In this document: positions 50,525 to 60,535 of the stretch, one piece after another
Layout of the letters: the number at the start of each line of letters is the position of its first letter
Position numbering within the stretch: position 1 is the first letter of the stretch
NCBI GenBank assembly: GCA_958296065.1
Contig: CATQHX010000013.1
Location: 1-64,000 of the forward strand
Origin: Vicinamibacterales bacterium
GTDB lineage: Bacteria > Acidobacteriota > Vicinamibacteria > Vicinamibacterales > UBA8438
Direction of reading: 5' to 3'
Length of the DNA: 64,000 bases
The notes under the pieces: generated by a model
Databases searched by the model: none
Told to the model about the DNA's origin: nothing
Seen by the model: the letters and a program-made list of their open reading frames with translations, nothing else
Made by a program: the position numbers and the translations under genes

Positions 50525-50638
50525 TGTCCGTAGAACTCCGAGCCACTCCGCAAAACGCCGCAAGGTCCCAGTATTACTGGGCAAACCACCGGATCTGTCT
50601 TCCGCGGGCTTCCGCCTCCGTGTCCCCGGTTTCGAGCC

Positions 50639-50664
50639 CTGACGTGGGATATACGTGGTATAAT
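50639..50664 (+). promoter_or_regulatory. Possible integrase promoter with a consensus -10
   Basis: TATAAT at 50659-50664 is a perfect -10 box in GC-rich surroundings, 19 bases before the integrase ATG. The only -35-like word, CTGACG at 50639, is 14 bases away, which is too close. No tRNA gene or clear attachment repeat was found nearby. Confidence 0.35.
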
Positions 50665-50682
50665 GATGGCGGGGAGATCGGG

Positions 50683-51820
50683 ATGGGCGGACGACTCAGA
50701 GCCAAGCAGATCGGAGCGTTGCGACCGGGACGGCACGGCGACGGCGGCACGCTCTTTCTCGTCGTCGAGCCCGGCGGCCGGAGTCGCCACTGGGTGCAGC
50801 GGTTGACCGTCCACGGCAAGCGCCGCGACCTCGGTCTGGGCGGCTACCCGTACGTCGGGCTCGCCCGAAGCGCGCGCCGCCGCGTTCGCCAACCGTCAGC
50901 TGGCGCGCCGCGGCGGGGACCCGACGGCGGTCCTGCGGCAGTCGAGGGCCCCGACGTTCCGCACGGCGTGCGAACGGGTGGAGGCCGGCGCAACGTGGAA
51001 GGGCATGGGGGCGGAGAATCGGCGGCGGGCTCTGGAGCGGTACTGCGGCACGATCATGGACCGGGGCATCGACCAGATCCGTCGTGCCGACGTGATCGCC
51101 ATCCTGTCGCCGGTGATGGCGGAGAAGCGGGCCACGGGCTCGAAGCTGCACGGGTGGATCCGCGGGGCGCTGGCGTGGGGGGTGGCGCGCGAGCACATCG
51201 AGTTCAACGTCGCTGACGGCATCGGTGCGGCGCTGCCCTCGGCTCGCAAGGCGAAGAAGCACCATCCGGCGCTGCCCTACTCGGAGGTGGGAGCGGCATT
51301 GGCAGCCATCACGGCGTGCACGGCGAGCGAGGCGGTGAAGCTGTGTCTTCGGTTCATCGTCCTGACGGCGGTTCGGTCGGGCGAGGCACGCGGCGCCATG
51401 TGGAGCGAGGTCGACGTGCCCGGGGCGGAGTGGCGCATACCGGAGGAGCGGATGAAGGTCGGCATCGAGCATAGAGTGCCGTTGTCGGCTGCAGCGATGG
51501 ACACGCTGGAGCGTGCCCGTGGGCTGCACAGTCCTGCCGGCTGGTGCTTCCCGGCGCCGGCGCGGGCGGGCAAGCAGATGCACGCGTCGACGCTGGCGCA
51601 GGTGGTGCGGACGCTCTATGGTGGCCGCTGCACGGTGCACGGCTTCCGCTCGTCGTTCCGCGACTGGGCGAGCGAGCAGACCAGCGTGCCGCATGCGGTA
51701 GCCGAGGCGGCGCTGGCGCATCAGGTCGGCAGCGCCGTAGAGCGGTCCTATGCCAGATCGGACCTGTTCGAGAAGCGGCGCGGCCTCATGGATGGGTGGG
51801 CAGAGTTCGTGACCCGGTAA
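50683..51820 (+). pseudogene. P4-type tyrosine recombinase (integrase) with a frameshift
   Basis: From ATG 50683 an N-terminal arm-binding domain is read (GALRPGRHGDGGTLFLVVEP, GRSRHWVQRLTVHGKRRDLG, GGYPYVG). Near 50866 the sense moves to another frame (PEARAAAFANRQLARRGGDP) and runs to the catalytic domain: Arg in VLTAVRSGEARG, HGFRSSFRDW, HQVGSAVERSYARSD with the Tyr nucleophile. All tyrosine-recombinase residues are recognisable, so a single base would restore about 380 residues. Real inactivation, programmed shift and sequencing error cannot be separated. Confidence 0.8.
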
Positions 51821-52301
51821 GAGGAAGCCGGCCTGCCGGAGAGGCGACCGTAACGCCGAGGCCCTGCGTCGAGTTCAGCCCTTGCGCGTTTCCGGCCATG
51901 GCCGCTTGCGGATCGCTCCGGCCGGCAACGATCCGGATCAGGCGCGGGTCCTGGTCTGGCGTCCCTGGCGCCTTCCTGACGGACCGACCGACGCTCGTCG
52001 GCCGAACGGGCGTTGGGATCCGATCGGAGGCCGGTGTCGGCGTCATGGGTCTCAAGCCGACCCCGTACTCGATGTCGCAGCTTCAGTAGCCGTCGGCGAT
52101 TGGCGCCCAAGGGAAGGCGCAGTTGGCGCGCGTGCTGGCGGAGCGTGCCGGCCTCCACGCCGAGCAGGGCGACGAGTGCATGGTAGCGGCAAGATGAAAG
52201 GGGACCCGGTGGCCACCTGAAAAGGACCCCCCGTTGACGAGAGCCGTCGCGGAATCATTTCCCTTGTCGGAAGCACAGGAGCGTGCACCGGACCGCTGGC
52301 G
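51821..52301. other. Gene-poor region after the integrase, possible IS edge
   Basis: About 480 bases without a supported gene. Near 52193-52230 two related words (TGAAAGGGGACCC and TGAAAAGGACCCCCC) flank GGTGGCCACC. This is the kind of short direct repeat found at the ends of IS21-type elements, but no istA/istB sequence is present. The right end overlaps the decayed barrel gene. Confidence 0.35.
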
Positions 52302-55300
52302 CTACCAACCGGACGAAAGCATGCCGAACTGGCCACCGACCATCAGCTGCCGACCGTAGGCCGACTGGCTGAACGATCCGAACCACGTCAGCAGCCCGCC
52401 GCTCGAGCGCCGCATGCCGTACTCGCCACGCGCGTCCAACGCCCACTGGTCGCCCATCGCCTCCGGGCAGGTGGTAGCGCCGGTAGACCTGCTCCTGCCA
52501 CAGCGCCCCGCCGCCGGTGGCCGCATCGCCCCAGCGCGGCGACACCGACAGCGACAGCCCCTCGCGGTCCCGGCTGCCCACGCCGACCGTCACCCCCACG
52601 CTTCGTTCCCGGTAGCCCAACGCCGAGTGCAGCACCAGCATCCGGCCCTGCGCGTCCACTCGCACACGCCCCGCGGTGAGCTGGTTCCCGGCCACCACCT
52701 CCAGCCCCGTCCCCGTCTGGCCTGCGCCGCCGTCCCGCCGCACATGCAGCTCGCCGAACGGCGAAAGCGATCCGCCGTCCCAGCGCACGGGGCGAGATAC
52801 CTCGGCGCCCGCCCGCGCCTGGTTGACCGCCGCCGACTGTCCGTCGACCGTCTCGTCGCCCGCCGCGGTCCGGAGTTGTGCCCATGCCGCCTCAGCCCGC
52901 ACCGTCAGGTCCACGCCGCTCACTGCGTCGAGCCCCCGCCGCACCTCGACCAGACCCAGCCGCAGCCCCAGCTCGCTCGTCCCCACGCGGCCCGACTCGC
53001 GCAGGTTCTCCGCCATCCCCCAGCCGCCACCCGCCGCCGCCCACACCGAGTTCGGCCCTTCCGACCACTGCACGTAGGGATAGGCGGCCGTCAGGCTCGT
53101 CGCCAGCGTGCCGCGCCGTGCCCGCCCGCCAGTCACACGGGATCACTCCCACCGCTACCGGCGCGTCGTTCACCGGGGCGACCGTCACCTGAACCGCCGC
53201 CTCCGCCGTCTCCCCGCCGCCGTCCGAGGCCACGTAGGTGAAACGGTCCGTCCCGTGGTAGTTCGCCTGCGGCGTGTACACCACCCCGCGCGGGCCGATC
53301 GCCGTGCTCCCGTGCGCTGCGGCCGAGACGGTCCGCACCCACAGCGCGTCCCCATCCGGGTCCGTGTCGTTCGCCAGCACGTCCACCACCGCGGCCACGG
53401 CCTCAGCCGTCTCCGCCTCGTCGTCCTCGGCCTCCGGCGGCTCGTTCACGTTCACCACGGCGACCACCACCTGCGCCTGCGCTTCCGCCCCGTGCGGGTC
53501 GCTCGCGCGCACCGTCATTTCATACCGATTCGGTTCCGTCTCGTAGTCCTCGCCCGGCCCCACGTAGCGCACCGCCCCGTCCGCCGACCCGACCGCGAAG
53601 CGCCCCACGCCGCCCGAGGCCAGCGAGGAGGTCACGGTCTCGCCGTCCGGGTCCTCCGCCTCGACCATCCCCAACGTTACCGGACCGCGGCGGCCGTCCT
53701 CCTTCTCCCGAAGCTCGAAGCGGTAGGACGAATGCTCGAAGGCAGGAGGCTCGTTCGCCGACGTCGTGTCCCGGATCGTCACAGTCACCGAGTTGGGGCT
53801 GCCCGCCACCACCGACGACGGCAGGCTGCCCAGCGCCACCCGAAACGTCTCGTCGTCCCGGTCCGCGTCGTCGGTCGTGGAGACCGTGCCCGTGCCGCGC
53901 GTCTGACCGGCGGCGATCGTGATACCCGAGAGCGTGCCGTAGTCGCCCGGCTCGGCCGTGCCGGCCGTGAGCGTCAGCGGCACCGTTACCACGTCCTCCA
54001 GCTCTTCGGACAGCCACGCCGTCACCGTCACGGGGTTGCCTTCGTCGACCGGATTCGGCAAGGCCGACAGCCGCACAGTCGGCGTCGAACCGCCGCCGTC
54101 ATCGTCCGGGTCGTCGCCGTCATCGTCCGGGTCGTCGCCGTCATCGTCCGGGTCGTCGTCGCTGCTGTCGTCGTCGAACTGCCAGGTGCATTGCGCGGTG
54201 ACGTCGTGGTCGTTCCTGAGTCTGAACTCGAACCCGGAGAACCCGGCGTAAGCCTGCCGCAACCCGGCAAACGTATTGCTGGGAGCGCGGGTCGAGCGGC
54301 CGGATAGTCTGATCGGCGGGGCCCCTATCCACGCCCCGGCGGAGGTTTCGGTGACCCAGCGATACTCCGTCCTCGACCTCCTCACTCGGAGCGGACGTGA
54401 GCACGAGGGCCCATGACGGCGGCACCGAGGTGTCGGTGACCGCGGCGCCGCACGCCGGAGTGGCGTCGACGGACAGGGTCGGCGGTTCGGGGTCGTCCTC
54501 TTCGATCGTCAGGATGGCCCAATTGGAAGCGAGGCCGGGCTCGGTCGAAACCGTCTGTCTGGCAATGTTGTACACCCTGACGCCGAGGCGCTTCTGCGCC
54601 GGTCCGTACACGTCGTTGTCCACCGCCGTGACCGTCACGGTCCCCGTGCTCGCGGTCTCGCCCTCCGGGATCACGAGGCGGACGCTGTCGCTCAGCGTGA
54701 AATCCGACGCATCCGCCCGGCGCGGCGTTCCCGCCGGAAACAGGCCCGTTTGCACAAGAAGCTGCACGTCACCGAACAGGGTGGGATGGCTGAGCTTCGC
54801 CGTCACCGTAGCCACGCCCCCGTTTTCGGATATCGCGGTCGGGGTCAGCACCACCGACTTTGTCGGATGGAGCTCGTCGTCGACGACAGAGAATTCCTCA
54901 AATGAGGACGGGGTGCCGTTCGGCGCCGTACGGGCATTGCTCGATGCTGTGTAGGTAATCCGTATCAGCCTGGCGTGTCTCTTGACCCCGCCATCGTCCA
55001 CCGACGTGACCGTGACCGTTCCGGTACTGACCGTTGATCCCGGGGCGAAGGTCAGGACCTTGTTCTCGCTCACGACATAGTCGTTCGTCGTCGTGAACTC
55101 GTTGGCGGGCGCGACCGAAAGCGTCACTGTCACCGTGTCCGTCGCGGCCTTGTTCATCGTCGCGGTCACGGTCACGACGCCGGTCTCGGTAAGGGCAGTG
55201 ATCGATACAACTTTGCCAACTGGCGTGACGCCCCAGACCCGTGATTCCTGGGCTCGCGCCCGCGAACATGGCAACGTAGTTTCCGTCACTGTCCTAAGCG

Positions 55301-55480
55301 AATCGTTGATGGGACTCACCGTGCCCGTACGCGTGAGGACCAGCGACACCCGGGGGAGCTGCGGCTGCGCGGACGCCGCGCTCGGAGCACTACCCAAGAC
55401 AGCAGGAGCAGCGCCAGACTGGCGCCCGCCAGCAGCGTGCCGAGGCCGTGAGGTCGCCAGTTGAGTGCGGCGGTGGTCAC
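52302..55480 (-). pseudogene. Large surface protein with Calx-beta, cadherin-like and barrel parts, frameshifted several times
   Basis: Starting at GTG 55480 a signal (LGTLLAGASLALLLLSW) breaks frame near 55400. Calx-beta-type segments follow in another frame (LTETGVVTVTATMNKAATDT, VTVTSVDDGGVKR, VIPEGETASTGTVTVTAVDN). A second break near 54370 leads to a DDDPDDDGD repeat, a Calx-beta block (TVSTTDDADRDDETFRVALG), a cadherin-like block and a VCBS-like block (DVLANDTDPDGDALWVRTVS). Another break near 53145 leads into a C-terminal barrel (AAWAQLRTAAGDETVDGQSA, GLSLSVSPRWGDAATGGGAL), and one more near 52510 precedes the stop. It is paralogous to the next gene. At least four shifts mean it is dead or badly assembled. 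Confidence 0.75.
54096..54158. repeat. Three 21-bp repeats encoding DPDDDGD
   Basis: GCCGTCATCGTCCGGGTCGTC is tandemly repeated three times within the decayed surface-protein gene. On the minus strand it encodes an Asp-rich DPDDDGD linker, possibly calcium-binding. Confidence 0.85.
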
Positions 55481-55740
55481 GGCCTGATGGCCTCATTACG
55501 CCAACGGGACGGTTGCCGCACGCCGCGCTCCGCAAGGTCGCTTCCAGATCCGGATCCCGCTTCGCGCGGCCAGCAACCTAACTTCCGGCAGGCTCCTGGA
55601 AGGCCGTACTCGCCTGTCCCACCCGGATCGGCGGCAAGGACTGGGAGTCCCGTCCACATGCTACCGAGAATCCCAATGGATCCCGTATTCATTGGAACAA
55701 CCGGCGATCTGACCGGGTGCCAACGCCTCCGGCGGCGGCG
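55481..55740. other. Intergenic region between the two surface-protein genes
   Basis: About 260 bases hold the upstream region of the decayed paralogue and the downstream side of the intact one. No firm frame, repeat or promoter was recognised. Confidence 0.4.
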
Positions 55741-58700
55741 TCAGAACGTCACGCCGCCCCGGAACTGAACCGAGTGCGCCGCGTCGCCGACACGGCCGAG
55801 GCCCGCAGCGCCGTTGCCGAGGTGGTCGAGCATCCCGCCGAACCCGCCCTGCCGCGCGCCCTCGACCCCTACGTTGAACCGTTGATCCACCGCCCACCGC
55901 CACCCGTAGCGCAGCGCCCGGTAGCCGACGCCCGACTGCGTCAACCCGGCGTACGGCGTTCCCGTGCCCCGGCCGCCCGGTCCCGCCATCCCGTAGCCGA
56001 CATCGGCCGCCAACTGCCCGCCCATATCGAACGGCACGGCCCCGTACGGAATCAGCCCGCCCATGTCCTGCATCGCCCACAGACGGTCCGCCCCCTGCGA
56101 CGCCATCCCGAACGACGGCGTCATCGTCAGTGACAGCCCGCGGCCCGACAGGCCGGGGTCGAAGCGCACCGAGCCGGTGAAGCCCCACTCCTCGTAGCGG
56201 CTGTCCTGGTGCGCCACCAGCAGGTTGAGCATCGCGTCGACCATCAGCCCCAGGTTCGGGTCGGCGAAGACCACGCCGAAGCCGGTTTCGAGGCCCGTTC
56301 CCGTCTCCGCGTCGCCGCCGTCCTGCCGCACGCCCAGCTCGACCGACGGCGTGATCGACCGGCCGCGCGCGAAGCGCAGCTCGCGCGAGCCCTCCAGCGC
56401 TGCCCGCACCCGGCTCACCCCCGCCTCGGCCGCCGCGAGGTTGCCCCCGCCCCTCGACACGACCGCGTCCGACGCCGTCCGCACCAGGAACGCATCGGAC
56501 TTGACCGCCAACTGGAAGCCGCCCACCTCCGGCAGCCCGCCCCGCACCCCTGCGGCCAGCATCGACAATCCGCTGCCTGCTCGGTACGCCCCGGTCTTCT
56601 GCATCCCCTCGGACCGCACCACCGACTCGGACAGCGTCATCTCGCCGCGGCCCCAGCCGCCCTGGCCCCACACCGTCAGGTCTTCCGAGAGGTCGAAGGC
56701 CACGTACGGATGCACGGAGGTCAGCGCCGAGTGCGCCCGGTAGGCCCGGTCGAGTCCGTCGCGCGACAGGCTGCCGCCGCCGCGCCCGTGCGCCACGGCC
56801 ACGCCCGCCAGCATCCGGCCCATCTGGTAGTCGGTCCCGAAGATGCCCATCCGCATCTGACCGCTCAGCGCCACCGCCGCGCCGGGGCCGGCGCTCGAGA
56901 AGTGCCCGACCGAGGTCCGCGCCCAACCGGTCCACCGGTTGCCCTCCCCGCCCGGCACATACAGCGAGCCGGAAGGCAGCGCCATGCCCCCGTCCGCGCC
57001 GGCCGGTCCCATCGGCATGCTGTTGCCCAGGTAGGGTCCGCCGCCGACTGCGCCGCCCGTCATCGGCCCGCCGAGGCCGACGGCGTCGTGATGGCCGGCC
57101 ATTCCGGTCGGGTAGCCTGCCGCCGCGTTCGGGTAGCCGGGGCCGAAGCCATCGCCGGCCATGGCGTAGTCGGCGCCGTAACCGCGCGACCCGTAGCTGC
57201 CCGCGCCCGGGCGCCCGCCCGCCGCCGACAGCACGAACGAACGGAGCAGCGACAGATCCGCATCGCCCGATTGCGACCGCACCTGCGCGCGCCGGTCGAT
57301 CCGCTCGCCGACCGCGTCGACCATACCCGCCGCCACCGCGCGCCCGAACCGCGACAGCCACGCCGCCTGGCCGGGGTCCGTGTTGTTGATCCGCCCAGCC
57401 GCCTTGCCGTCCGCGATGCGGGCCCCTGACGCGTTCGACAGCTTCAGCCGGAAGATCTCCCGACCCTCGTCGATCAGGTCGTCGAGGATGGCCACCCGCA
57501 CCGTCTTTTCCGTCTCGCCCGGCGCGAACGTCAGCGTGCCCGACGTGGCCTCGTAGTCCGTGCCCGCGGTCGCCGTCTCGTCCTCGGTTGCGTAGTCCAC
57601 CGTCACCGTGCCCGACGCCGCGCGGGTCAGCGTCACCGCGAAGTCGATCGCCTCGTCGCGTCCCTCGCGGGCCTTGCCGCCGGCCACCTTCAGGCCCGCA
57701 GGACCCGGAACCGTTGCCGTCACCGTGTTCGACAACGGCCGTATGTCCGGCGTGCATACCGCGCCCGCGTCGTCGCAGTCCTTTCCGCCCGCCAGCGTCA
57801 CCCCGACCTTGCGCCACGAGTTCGGCTTCACCCGCACGCGCCACAACCCGGCGTCGGCCTGCTCGACGCTCCGCACGCGGCCCCGCGTCACCTCGAACGA
57901 CTCCGCGCGCGGCGACTTGCTGAAGTTGCCCACCGTCTCGCTCAGGCGTACCAGGAAGCTGAACTGAGCCGTGCCGTCGTGCTCGTCGGGCACCTGCTCG
58001 AACGAGGCCGTCAGCTCGTCCGTCGGGTCGGGGTCCGACGTGCCGCCGCCCTGTACCTGCATCCTGGATATGGTCACCGGATCGGACCACGCGCTTCGCG
58101 CCCCCAATATCGTCCGTGCCTGTACCTGGACGGTGTACGTGGCCGTGGACGACGACACATTCATCGTCACCGTCTTCCCGCACCCGTCGGACGCGAAGTA
58201 CTCGAAATCCGTGTCCGACGGGTCACTCGTGTTCTTCGCCCACACTATGTAATCCGTCACCGATCCGCTCACGCAGCCGATCGTGAAGGACAGTTCTGCG
58301 CCCGACGCCGTCGCTCCCGTCAGCGTCGGCGTGGCGGGCTCGCGGCCGATCCTCCGCCGGTCGATGAGCTTGACGGTCACCGTCTGGTCGTCGACCCATG
58401 ACAAAGTGGTGATGGGGATGGTGAGCCAAATCAAAGCAGTGCGGCCAGGGCGGTCCAGGTTTCTTGTGCTGTATCGTGGGACGGCATCTACAGCGGCGAA
58501 GAGCGTATCGCCAATGTACAGGCCCAAGTCCCCTCTGTAGTCGGGGACCGTGTCGTCGAGTTGTAGTAGAAGGTTGCTTACAGTCGGCACATTCGGCTGG
58601 TAAAGCAGCAGTTCCTTGACCACATGATTCGTATTCGCGTAAGCGAAGGTTACGTTCGTGAGTCCGACCCCGCCGCATTTGTCGAAATTCTCAAGATAGT

Positions 58701-58917
58701 CGCTACAACCCTGAGTCGCGATGTCGGCGTCACCGCCTAGTATATCTGTATTGCCGCTATCCACCGTCAACGTGGCGGACCACACGGTGGTGCCTCGCGT
58801 GCTTTGCGCGGCAGCCGGCATGGCGGCAGGCAGCAGCAGAGCGACGGCTAGCCCCCGGCCCCTGGGCGTGTCCGGCCATTCTGGATTGGGTGTGGCTCTT
58901 CTTCGTCGACGGCCCAA
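55741..58917 (-). CDS. Surface protein with Calx-beta domain and autotransporter-like C-terminal barrel; 5' end split by an IS
   Basis: The 1058-codon frame has a signal (RGRGLAVALLLPAAMPAAAQ), an N-terminal adhesin-like part and a fibronectin-like segment (PATPTLTGATASGAELSFTI). A Calx-beta domain follows (VTLTRAASGTVTVDYATEDE, TLTFAPGETEKTVRVAILDD), then a C-terminal barrel from about residue 640 that ends in VQFRGGVTF, the aromatic C-terminus typical of autotransporter barrels. The first 10 codons come from the inverted repeat of an IS inserted at 58888. The natural start must therefore lie on the far side of the IS (near 61690), and the TTG at 58917 is probably not a functional start. Confidence 0.82.
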   Translation of the reverse strand: MGRRRRRATPNPEWPDTPRGRGLAVALLLPAAMPAAAQSTRGTTVWSATLTVDSGNTDILGGDADIATQGCSDYLENFDKCGGVGLTNVTFAYANTNHVVKELLLYQPNVPTVSNLLLQLDDTVPDYRGDLGLYIGDTLFAAVDAVPRYSTRNLDRPGRTALIWLTIPITTLSWVDDQTVTVKLIDRRRIGREPATPTLTGATASGAELSFTIGCVSGSVTDYIVWAKNTSDPSDTDFEYFASDGCGKTVTMNVSSSTATYTVQVQARTILGARSAWSDPVTISRMQVQGGGTSDPDPTDELTASFEQVPDEHDGTAQFSFLVRLSETVGNFSKSPRAESFEVTRGRVRSVEQADAGLWRVRVKPNSWRKVGVTLAGGKDCDDAGAVCTPDIRPLSNTVTATVPGPAGLKVAGGKAREGRDEAIDFAVTLTRAASGTVTVDYATEDETATAGTDYEATSGTLTFAPGETEKTVRVAILDDLIDEGREIFRLKLSNASGARIADGKAAGRINNTDPGQAAWLSRFGRAVAAGMVDAVGERIDRRAQVRSQSGDADLSLLRSFVLSAAGGRPGAGSYGSRGYGADYAMAGDGFGPGYPNAAAGYPTGMAGHHDAVGLGGPMTGGAVGGGPYLGNSMPMGPAGADGGMALPSGSLYVPGGEGNRWTGWARTSVGHFSSAGPGAAVALSGQMRMGIFGTDYQMGRMLAGVAVAHGRGGGSLSRDGLDRAYRAHSALTSVHPYVAFDLSEDLTVWGQGGWGRGEMTLSESVVRSEGMQKTGAYRAGSGLSMLAAGVRGGLPEVGGFQLAVKSDAFLVRTASDAVVSRGGGNLAAAEAGVSRVRAALEGSRELRFARGRSITPSVELGVRQDGGDAETGTGLETGFGVVFADPNLGLMVDAMLNLLVAHQDSRYEEWGFTGSVRFDPGLSGRGLSLTMTPSFGMASQGADRLWAMQDMGGLIPYGAVPFDMGGQLAADVGYGMAGPGGRGTGTPYAGLTQSGVGYRALRYGWRWAVDQRFNVGVEGARQGGFGGMLDHLGNGAAGLGRVGDAAHSVQFRGGVTF
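58879..58887. repeat. 9-bp target site duplication, left copy
   Basis: TTCTGGATT directly precedes the left inverted repeat of the IS and is repeated exactly at 61672-61680 beyond the right one. Confidence 0.92.
58888..58910. repeat. Left terminal inverted repeat of the IS
   Basis: Reads GGGTGTGGCTCTTCTTCGTC then GAC. Its reverse complement matches the right end except for two bases near the inner edge. Confidence 0.92.
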
Positions 58918-58945
58918 GGGGCTTCTGCAAGCGGCATGGCAAGAG

Positions 58946-60532
58946 CTACTTGACGCGTCGAAGGCGTGGTGGAGAGGGCGGCGGGGGCGGCTCGCTGACC
59001 GGCGGGGCTGTCCGCGCAGCGTATCGCTGGGCGTGATTCCGTTCGTATTCGCGCGCTTCGTGGAACTCCCAGTACGGATCGAAGTCGCCGCTGGCTCGTA
59101 GCGCCCGCAGCTTCAGGACTGCCTCGGCTCCCACCAGGCGCCAGCGGGCACCGGTCAAATCCATCCGGTCGCGGACCAGGTACCGGCACGCCCCTTCGAT
59201 GACGCCAGTGGCGATGGGATAGCCCGCCGCGAGGTAGAGGTCGTAGTGCAGATACGGCGCGTACTTCTGCAGGTAGTCGGCGCACGTATCGACCGGCTTG
59301 CGGGTGTCCTTCGACAGGCCGGCGACGGTCGCCGCACGCCGCATCGCCGCCGCCACCCGGCTGGCCTTGCCCTCGAGAATGCTCTGCACGCGCGTCCAGG
59401 CCCAATGCGCCGCATCGGGGCTCCCCTCGCGATGGAACACATGCGCCGCCTTCCAGACGTACTCGACCACGTGGATGATGTCGAGTATCACCGTTACGTC
59501 CACGCCGTAGGCGGCGGCGCTCGCTTCCACCAGGTCGAGCTGCGTCTCGGCGCCGTCGACGAGCACGACCCAGCGCTTGACGTGCTCGGGGTCGTGGCGC
59601 TCGGCTTCCAGCGTCGCCTCGGCAACCACCTCCCAGGGCTCGCGTTGCAGGCTCGCCCAGACCCGCTTGGCCACCGGGCGGGGCCGCACGAGCGGGGGCT
59701 TCGCGCCCGGCTGTCGTGGCATCAGGCTCCGCAGGAACTCCTCGGGGCTGCGCACCAACGGCGCCGTCGTGTAGACGGCGGCCACCGTCGCCATGCGCTT
59801 GGCGTTCTTCTTCTCGCCCGGCTTCAGGCGCTGGAACAGGGAGAGCGGCTCCCGTTGCTGCCGGCGCTTCTCGGCCGCCCGCCGCGTCGCCTCGCGCAGG
59901 TCCTCGCGATGCAGCACCACACCCTTGCCGTCGAAGGTGAGCACGACGACCGACCCCTCGGGGGGCGGCTCGCCCGTCGCCGCACGGCGCGCCTCGTAGA
60001 AGGCGTCGAAGTCCTCGGCCGCACGAGCCACCAACTGTTCCGCCTGACGCTTGGGCACTTCGGCCCCGGTACTGCGAGACAGGTCGAACAGCGCTTCGTC
60101 GAACGACCGCGAGGCGGCCGCCTCGGCCACCCGCCGGCGCACCTCCAGCGAGTAACGCTCAGCCGGCAGGTTCAGCGCGGCATCGAGCGGATGCAGACTG
60201 TCATGACCGGGACGCGCGTAGCCCACGCGCTCGACCGCCACGGTGCCGAAGGTCGTCTCGATGCGGCGTTCGTGCACGCGCCGTTGCGAGCGCTCGACAC
60301 CGTCGGCCCCCGTGACCGGACCGGCGGCCTCCCCCGGACTGCGCTGTTCGAGGTGCCCCTGCAGGAGCTTGCGCATCAACTCCTGCCCCCGCCGCTGCAA
60401 CTCCCGTTCGAGGTTGCTCTCGCTCATCTGTTGTGCTTCGCGCGAAGAAAGGTAGGCTTTGGCCTCGGCGAAGGCGGCCTCGGCCGCCGCATACGGCGCC
60501 GGGGCGGGGGGAGTGGGGACAACGGCTCGCAT
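58946..60532 (-). CDS. ISKra4-family transposase
   Basis: The 528-residue DDE transposase has an N-terminal helical region, the motif GTVAVERVGYARPGHDSLHP and acidic residues in VVVLTFDGKGVVL (Asp), RWVVLVDGAETQLD (Asp) and TGVIEGACRYLVRDRMDLTG (Glu). The block GYPIATGVIEGACR.LV.DRMDLTGARW is diagnostic for ISKra4-type transposases. Length is normal and the frame is intact. It lies 3 bases after the DruA-like gene, so both share a transcript. Confidence 0.93.
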   Translation of the reverse strand: MRAVVPTPPAPAPYAAAEAAFAEAKAYLSSREAQQMSESNLERELQRRGQELMRKLLQGHLEQRSPGEAAGPVTGADGVERSQRRVHERRIETTFGTVAVERVGYARPGHDSLHPLDAALNLPAERYSLEVRRRVAEAAASRSFDEALFDLSRSTGAEVPKRQAEQLVARAAEDFDAFYEARRAATGEPPPEGSVVVLTFDGKGVVLHREDLREATRRAAEKRRQQREPLSLFQRLKPGEKKNAKRMATVAAVYTTAPLVRSPEEFLRSLMPRQPGAKPPLVRPRPVAKRVWASLQREPWEVVAEATLEAERHDPEHVKRWVVLVDGAETQLDLVEASAAAYGVDVTVILDIIHVVEYVWKAAHVFHREGSPDAAHWAWTRVQSILEGKASRVAAAMRRAATVAGLSKDTRKPVDTCADYLQKYAPYLHYDLYLAAGYPIATGVIEGACRYLVRDRMDLTGARWRLVGAEAVLKLRALRASGDFDPYWEFHEAREYERNHAQRYAARTAPPVSEPPPPPSPPRLRRVK

Positions 60533-60535
60533 CGC

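Noticed and set aside
47837-50584. 915-codon minus-strand frame over the caspase and PQQ genes
   Set aside because: It is a complete mirror of two well-supported plus-strand genes, with no domains and Arg/Val/Gly-rich content.
50610-50645. GGTTTCGAGCCC, resembling a tRNA T-loop near the integrase
   Set aside because: The arms do not pair and no acceptor or anticodon stem can be built. It is not a tRNA or a convincing attachment site.
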